Assembly (NCBI GenBank): GCA_021234155.1
Contig: JAJEKV010000004.1
Coordinates: 1,816,519-1,880,518, forward strand
DNA from: Isoetes taiwanensis
Lineage: Eukaryota; Streptophyta; Lycopodiopsida; Isoetales; Isoetaceae
Length of the DNA stretch: 64,000 bases
Direction of reading: 5' to 3'
Below, piece after piece: positions 57,339 through 64,000 of this stretch. The stretch's first letter is position 1. Each line of letters opens with the position of its first letter. The notes under the pieces were generated by a model that searched no databases, was not told the DNA's origin, and worked only from the letters and a program-made list of their open reading frames with translations. The translations under genes and the position numbers were made by a program.

Positions 57339-59418
57339 AAAAAAAAGCCGGTAAGACCTAGTAAACCTAGATCCAACATCCACTTCAGTCAATCCATCAG
57401 TGGTATTATCATCCTATTACCAGACTGAGTTTATCCAGCATAGTATCTTTTTACCCATTTTACTCAACCATAACATCTGTCCAAATAGCCCTTAAATAAC
57501 TTTGTACAGTTTGTATATATTCATAGGGTCAAAGTTTACATCTGTACAACTAGCAATTTATTTCAATAGAAATCATTTGTATAACACAAGCATCTCACAA
57601 CTAGCTTTGAAGTTGAAAATAAAGCCTTCAACCTTAAATAACTTTCTACTGTGTTTCATGTTTAAAATTCAGAAATATAAATGCATTCTAGATTTAACAA
57701 AAGTTGACATTTACAACCAGTTTTGACTCCGTTTTTTGTCACGTAGATGAACTTGCAGACACCAAGATTGTTTCTCAGCGATAGACTCTTCCAAAACTCC
57801 ATCATTCTTCTAGCCAACTCCAACTACATAAGCAAAAGGAACAATGGGAAGAAAATCCCGTACCTGCAGCCAATCAGTACCCTGTTAGCATGTTAATGGT
57901 ATCAGGGCAAGGGCCAAAAGGTACATTGGGATTTTCAGCTCTTCGCTGATTACCCATTGTGCCTCTTGCCCTGCCAGTTGAAAATAGCTAAAAGAATACA
58001 TGGAGAAAAAAATGCAACTGCATAGCCATCTGCCTGCATTTAAATGAGCTTATCTTAAATACCATCACAGTTGATCCCCCTACTATGCCATGACAGGTAA
58101 TTTATTGGGACACAGAACTCTGCATAGTAATATGCCAGCATCCTTTCATAGATAACACGTATGCCAGCGAGAGATCATATGAAAAGCAAGAAACAAATAA
58201 ACATAAACCTGGAATGTAGCCCCCTGTTTCGCCAAACTCTGAGCAAAACCATGTTTGATTGATCTCCATGGAGCACTAGCTCATTTAATACAACAGCAGC
58301 CGGATCCAGCAGCCCCAAAACTTCAAGGAGTACTCTAGGATCATTCTTGTACTGCCGCATCTAAATTTTAAAATATAAAAGGACTGAGCCTGGTCGTTGG
58401 TGATATTGCTCCACGATCATGCATTCTAGGGCATCTAAAACCCTAAATGTGACTGCCATTAGGCATCCGCTTTCCGCATGCAAAAGGATTTGACCATTGC
58501 AATAGCTTTTACGTTTCACCGTCGACCAACCGATACGGAGTTTAACAGCCCAAAAACATCAAGGAATACAATAGGATCGTGCTTGCAATGAAGCACTTTA
58601 ATTTTAGATAGGAAAGAGAAGAGTTGCCATTGCAAACATTTTGAAATAAAGCGTATCCCGGCACTAGTTCTTTGCACAAAAGCGGATCCGGGCGGTGGTG
58701 GTCGCACTTTTCGCTCAAAACTAGGGCATCAGAAAAATTTCATATGTTCATAAATTCGGTCTTGTGAGATGTAAATCTCTTTCTGCGAGAATATTCAATA
58801 GAAGGTATAGATACCATATTAACTATTGCACACTTACATCTCTTTCTGCAAAATATTCAATCGAAGGTATAGATACCTTATTAACTATTGCACACCGGAC
58901 TTAAACAACTATAGGGTGTCATATTTTCCATCAATTCACTTACAAGCTATACTTACGTAGTGCATCAAATGAAACGTAATAGGTCTTATATCCAACCGAC
59001 CCAAATGATGAATTGCCCTTAGTTCAAATGTTGGAAAACATATCATGGGTAGACTAGCTAAGATCTCTTAGATATAGACTTATCTCTTTTCGGATATACC
59101 TTTTTAGGTCTTGATTGCCTTTGAGCAACTAACCAGACATACGACATTGAGTGCATGGAATAGTCTTTAGCCATGCTCATACATAATAATATCTGAGGGG
59201 ACCATTGCCCTTGAGCTACCTACCCAGTCCTATGGACATTTTCTATGTCCAAACAATGTCTCTTAGTTGATGACTGCCACAGAATTGACTCACAGATAAA
59301 CATGTTTTTCTGTCAATGCCAAAAAGTTAAAATGCCAAGTCATATTGCACTACCAGTTAGAATATAGCTCATTGCCATGTTTAGACCTCCATGATCTATT
59401 GCCTAATAATAATAATAA
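57339..59418. repeat. Segmental duplication G2 (2.08 kb)
   Basis: Direct copy of G1. Here CGG, CCG and TCTTTG variants replace many CAG, CTG and GCTG sites of G1, for example 'cccggcac', 'gcatccgctttccgcatgc'. The right A tract is followed at once by SINE copy 2. Confidence 0.9.
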
Positions 59419-59429
59419 AAAAAAAAAAA

Positions 59430-59782
59430 CATAGATTTAAGATAAAAAATACTCTAACTAGCTCGCTGGGTATATTGGTTAAAGTAGCCTTATTAGGATA
59501 TTGAGTTATTTTGGTAGAGGTTCGAGCCCCCGTATTTCATATTCTAAAATCTTAGGCAAAGCCGTATAGAGGTTCGATATTCCCTCAAAACCTTAGGCGA
59601 AGTCGTATTTCATATTTCAAAATCATAGGCGCCTCCAATCATAAATGACTATAACAGGCCCCAACATACGATCTGGGTCGTAGGATCGACGAATCCGACG
59701 ACTGTGGTAGTCCATAACAGGCCCCAACATACGATCTGGGTCGTAGGATCGACGAATCCGACGACTGTGGTAGTCCAGGGTG
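59430..59782 (+). mobile_element. tRNA-derived SINE, copy 2, with internal 63-bp tandem duplication
   Basis: A box TAGCTCGCTGGG at 59459-59470 and B box GGTTCGAGCCCC at 59519-59530, with the same body as copy 1. The 3' part (starting 'ataacaggccccaacatacg') is duplicated exactly at 59651-59713 and 59714-59776, whereas copy 1 has it once. Confidence 0.65.
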
Positions 59783-59867
59783 TTTCTCTTGGAGTCTATT
59801 ACAAAATGATGCAAAATTTGAATGGTGAAGATTGACTTATTACATTCGAGGTATGTCTTGTACTGGG

Positions 59868-60005
59868 GCCTAGATTGGATTTACCTGGTTATGCCTAAAT
59901 TGGATTTACATTGTTATGATGTAGAGGCTAGAAGTTAAGAAGGGCCTATATTGGATTTATATGGTTATGCCTAGATTGGATTTACATGGTTATGATCAAA
60001 AGTCT
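59868..60005. repeat. Degenerate array of 'attggatttacatggttatg' units
   Basis: About four imperfect copies of 'cctagattggatttacatgg' with 'ttatg' are spread over 140 bases, separated by 'tagaagttaagaagg'-type spacers that are themselves repeated. Confidence 0.7.
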
Positions 60006-60831
60006 AAGTAGAAGATAGAAATTAAGAAGACTCTGCTTACGTAGGAATGCAAGACATGGAAAAAAGAAAAAACACTTTTCTACCTGACATGTATGATTGC
60101 CTATCAGGGAGTTCTAGCTTCAAAAAATGCAAGTCTCATGCTATGTTTTTCCTTTGCTATGGAGCCTGATTATACATGTCTCCATTGGTGTTTGGATGCG
60201 ATGGACAAATGCTCTTTTCCATTGCAAAATAGTTCGATTCTAATTCCTCGCTCACATATGTGCTTATGCAAGCAATGCCGGATTGAACAAATGAAACGTG
60301 CAAATTACAAATAAATGAAAGCCCTCTTTCATAAAAAAGGCATAAATTTGAACAGGACATAAATATGGGTAGAGATATGGCAAAACAGAGCTGCTTGCTA
60401 GAAGGGCGAAACATAGCTTCTTATATTTTCTAGAAACTATCACTTCCGTTCGTGGGTAGAAGCATATGCAAGAATTCCTCCTTGTCGCAACCCAACATCA
60501 TAAGGCTGGATGAATAATGGCTTTGTGGTTTATCACCACATCTATTGTGCATTGCGTGCATGGTACTAGCAATGGATCTTCATCAACAGGTTGTACTAGC
60601 ATAGATTTCTCCATTTCTCAATTGAAACCCTAATTTACATATAGAGCATTTAACAACATCCAATCGAATAAAAATTAAAGTCCTCAGCAGATCAATCTAG
60701 TTCACCAATCCACTTCCTAATTTGAAGAATTACCTGACCTCTTTTTTATCCCTCGACCGACGCATTCCTAGTAATCTAGTTGCCTTTCCAAGTTGCTTGC
60801 CTAAGCACATTTCTGTGAATTTTGAGCTTGA

Positions 60832-61055
60832 TCAAAGGTCGGATTCCTTCTGAAAAAGCTTAGATGAAGATGCAAAGACGTATTTGGCGCCAGAGCTGCA
60901 CTCCCTTCTCAATTCTTCATCCACTAGCAATAACGCACTATATTTGTTGTGGTAGAAACTCTCCACAATAGCACTGTAATTCTGGCCAGACGACTCGAAA
61001 GAATCGACTATCTTGCTTGCTTCATACTGCGTTCTGGTGTCGTTCAATGTCTTGC
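60832..61055 (-). CDS. Candidate 3'-terminal exon of an unidentified gene
   Basis: A minus-strand frame reads 'KTLNDTRTQYEASKIVDSFE' and continues 'SSGQNYSAIVESFYHNKYSA' to 'SSSKLFQKESDL' and a stop at 60834-60832. A pyrimidine-rich tract with AG ('tttttttgttctagtaag') precedes it. The composition is protein-like, with a SFYHNKYSALLLVDEEL segment faintly like PCI-type helical proteins (for example COP9 signalosome subunit 1), but I do not recognise it. No further exons were found. Confidence 0.25.
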
Positions 61056-61559
61056 CTTACTAGAACAAAAAAAGGCAAAGAAGGATGCAATAGAAATTCT
61101 TTTCGACATAAAGGACGGTTAGGCCCAATCTAGCCATCCTATCCAATCAAAAGGCGACACATATCGCACTTTAAACCCGAAAGTTGTGCGGCAACTCTAC
61201 TTTATTTTTACTGAACTTTCATGTTTTTTACTGTACCTTTCTATTTGTCTACTGTACCTTCTGTACCTTCTGTCATTCTTACTTACCTTTCTGTTGTTTT
61301 CACTTGCCACTTCTGGTTTCAATGCTTAGATCTTTGACACATGGACGGCTGGATTGGGCCCAACACTCCTTTACATTGAGGCAAAACCCTTTTGGGCTTC
61401 TTTCTGAAGGGTCAAGCAGACCTCCGCGCTTCGCGCGTCGGCCACAACAACTCCATTCACTTAGAGCATTGTGCCCCAACGGCGAGATGGTGGAAAAGGG
61501 GAAAAGTAGATAAAGATATTAGAAGAAGTTAAGATAGCTGAAAACATATGTAAAGCTGG

Positions 61560-62060
61560 ATTGGCCTGGCTAAAGGAAGCTGATAAATGCACAAAATCCT
61601 TCCTTACGACAACTAAAGAAAAGAAGAGGTCATCTACACTATCAACCATCGGTCTACACTATCAACCATCGGGTTAGACGGCCATTTCAAGAGACTTACA
61701 AAAAGCTTGTGATTTCAAAATGCTCACCCATAATGAACTCTAGCCAGAAAGATATACTAAGTCGTCCCCTCTTTATTGAAGACCTTCGACATGTCACCTT
61801 TTTTTTGGCTAAAAATAAAAGTTGGGGTATGAATGGAATTCCCATAGAATTCTATCAACTCAATTGGAAATAGATAAAAAATGATGCCTTTTTCAGATAT
61901 TCAAATTTTATGCTGAAAATCTAAACCCAAGATTGAACACAGGTTGTATCACCTTGGTACCCAAGTGTAAGGAGCCAATGACTGGAGGTCCATCACACTT
62001 CTATCTGCATTTTATAAAATCATAGCTAAGGCTATGGTACTTATTTAAAATGTTTTTGGG
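61560..62060 (+). pseudogene. LINE reverse transcriptase fragment (N-terminal RT motifs)
   Basis: The + strand reads 'AKNKSWGMNGIPIEFYQLNW' (about 61810-61870), after a frame change 'NLNPRLNTGCITLVPKC' (61918-61970) and 'RSITLLSAFYKIIAKAM' (61987-62037). These are RT motifs 0 to 2 of plant L1-type LINEs (usually 'PGxDGIP.EFY', 'LIPK', 'WRPI.LLN..YKI.AK'). The catalytic motifs further on are missing. It belongs to the type of LINE seen at 42.7-43.6 kb more than to the CpG-rich one at 7.6-12.6 kb. Confidence 0.75.
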
Positions 62061-64000
62061 ATGGGGTGTCTCCCTTTTTCCGACCGTCGGTAACACCGGT
62101 AACACTCCACTTTCCGGCCAAAAGCGTGATTTTGGCATCAGAAAATCAAAATGCTACACATGCATGTGTAATTTCCGTTTCCAAAAGAGACGTTATGTAT
62201 GCCTGAAAATCCGGCCTTGCATTTCTTCCTCGACTCTCCTCCTAAGCATCCTTCCAGTGCAGAATAGGCTAGCAGCTTCAGACACATAAGAAGCTCAAGA
62301 ATGCCACAGTTTTTTAAAGAGGAGTCTTCTTCTTTTCATGATATCCTTCAAGTCCAGCCTCTGAAGCATTTTTGCAGGTAATAGGGGGGTCGAATAAGGA
62401 AGGTGTCCCCAATTACATAAACGGTGCTTTTAAATCTCTTGTTATTCTGTTATTCTTTGCTTTTGCTGGAAAAAAATGATCGTCCGCTTCAGTGCTCATT
62501 TCTTTGACAGATATCATAGGTATCATTTGTTGATGCTCAATATGGCAAATTTTCCAACCCTGTTCTTATCGCCAATTCCACATGCAGACCATTGTTAAAG
62601 CAAAATCTGCTTTGCTTCTTTCAGCTCATTCATAGTAATAATTTTTTGTCTTGCTTCCAGCGCATTCAAATCATAGGTGGCTTATCTGGATATGATCAAA
62701 CAATGATAATATCTTCGATAACGGCAGTCTGATTTGGGAAGCGGACAATGACCACAATTGAAAAAGGAGATGTACATTTATTTTCACATCTTAACTTAGG
62801 GTTTTTATTTGGCCCAAGCATTGCTTTGGGCTGATCCCAATTTGGATGTTGGTTTGCAAATCCTATTACGCACAAAGGGCATCACACTTGGACTTTCAAA
62901 TTCTTACTATTGGGAATATCGAGAAAAGGACAAATTGAGATACAGTCCCCTTTTGCCTGATTCCTTTGGGAAGGTTTCACCTCTACTACGTAGAATTTTC
63001 CTTCCCGCCCTAACCTTTTCCACTTGTTACCCATGGGCTTAAAGTTGGATTTGTATAGGGTACGTAGTTCATGCGTTGTCCATGGTCCTACTCATGCATC
63101 ATACTTATTCAGATTTGTATTCAATCCTTATTGTTGATTGTCGGACAACTCTTTCAATTTTGTATCATATTTTATGGATTCAGAAACTTGAACATGGTCA
63201 ATACAATCTTGGCTTCAATGCCGACAATCACGGGGGCCTCACTTTTATCCCTAAAAATCGCATATCTTTGCTTTGTGCCTCTAGCCTAAAGAATGTCCCA
63301 AACTAATGCTTTTGTGCTTATGTATGGACGCATTTTTTTGTTGCAAACTCTCTTGCATGAAAAGTATATAGATATTCAAAGGGAAAAGCTTTTTAGAATT
63401 TTCTTGGTTGTATCGGGTAGTCTTTGCATTGTAACTTTCATGTGGTTATTTGCTCGGTCTATAAACCGAAGCCCAAATCTTAGGGCACATCGATTGGAGC
63501 TTACTTCTATGAATTGATATTTTGAGTTTCTTCTAAAAGCTGTTATGACTAGAAATATCAATGCACTGTACGTGCACATAAACCTTTGCTCTCATAAAAT
63601 TTAATTGGCGCCTTTGGTTTTCTTTGATCTTTTGTATCAGTTTGGATTATGAGCGTGGCATGCTAGCTTTGAAACTTATAAGTCTAGGCCTTGAAGAAGA
63701 GAAAAATCAGCACCCTCGGCCTCATTTCATGTCTTATTACGCACATCACACATTTGCTTCTTTGCGGGACGTTTTTTAATTTTAGACAATCTTGCAAATT
63801 TAGGTGATGGGCGATTAATGGAATAGATTAATCTGCGCTTCTTTGATCGCGAGGAAATTTTTATACGGTTCAAGGTTGAGAGTTCGAGGAGTAAATATGC
63901 TCAATACATGTATTTCTTGCTATTTTAATTTGTACAAGGTCTATAAATGTCTGATCTAAATAAATCTCTCTTTTTCTAAGAGATATTTACTTAGTTGAAA
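62061..64000. other. Right end of the window, no gene recognised
   Basis: Open frames of 70-80 codons on the + strand (62809-63042, 63071-63306, 63293-63517) have no recognised domain and overlap each other. The DNA is AT-rich without visible repeats. A gene extending beyond the window cannot be excluded. Confidence 0.4.

Overview
This window is nuclear DNA of a land plant with a large, repeat-rich genome. The evidence is a G-box type bZIP gene interrupted by introns, a plant-specific O-fucosyltransferase-like (SUB1-family) gene, a PPR relic, plant Ty3/gypsy elements of two lineages, and several LINE families. No operon-like layout, organellar genes, rRNA or tRNA genes were seen. A seed-free plant (fern, lycophyte or moss) would fit the LINE types and the nesting, but the species cannot be fixed from sequence alone.

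Layout. 1-7.6 kb: AT-rich non-coding DNA with two copies of a two-block repeat (A+B) and small tandem duplications. 7.6-12.6 kb: a CpG-rich, decayed LINE (endonuclease then reverse transcriptase, + strand), split inside the endonuclease by a short inverted-repeat element. 12.6-17.9 kb: AT-rich DNA, a broken PPR gene, and an LTR with a tRNA-Met-type primer site. 17.9-38.1 kb: nested retrotransposons. Two copies of a 2.4-kb LTR-like repeat (D1, D2) bracket pol remnants of one Ty3/gypsy element (I), two tandem LTRs and a second, Tat/Athila-like element (II) with gag, protease, RT, RNase H, integrase and an additional ORF after pol. Two small DNA transposons (MITEs) with TAA target duplications sit in this block. 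38.1-40.4 kb: protease-RT-RNase H of a third, better preserved, chromovirus-like element (III). 41.4-43.6 kb: an inverted relative of the 16.7-kb LTR and a LINE 3' end.

The gene-bearing part is 44-53 kb. It holds an unidentified candidate exon (+), the last three coding exons of a GBF-type bZIP (-), and an intact 536-residue SUB1-family membrane protein (-) with a probable 5'-leader intron and a G-box upstream. 53-64 kb is again repetitive: a 21-bp array, a 108-nt near-perfect foldback, a 2.08-kb direct segmental duplication (G1/G2) bordered on its outer sides by two copies of a tRNA-derived SINE, and another LINE fragment.

The two recognisable genes can be linked only loosely. GBF-type bZIPs bind CACGTG and a CACGTG lies upstream of the SUB1-like gene; both families belong to light signalling in angiosperms. 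The most general observation is technical or epigenetic: near-identical repeat copies differ again and again at CAG/CTG sites (CAG versus CGG; GCTG versus TCTTG or TCTTTG). Deamination does not produce this pattern; it looks like consensus error at CHG-methylated cytosines. It means many frameshifts in the transposons here may not be real.
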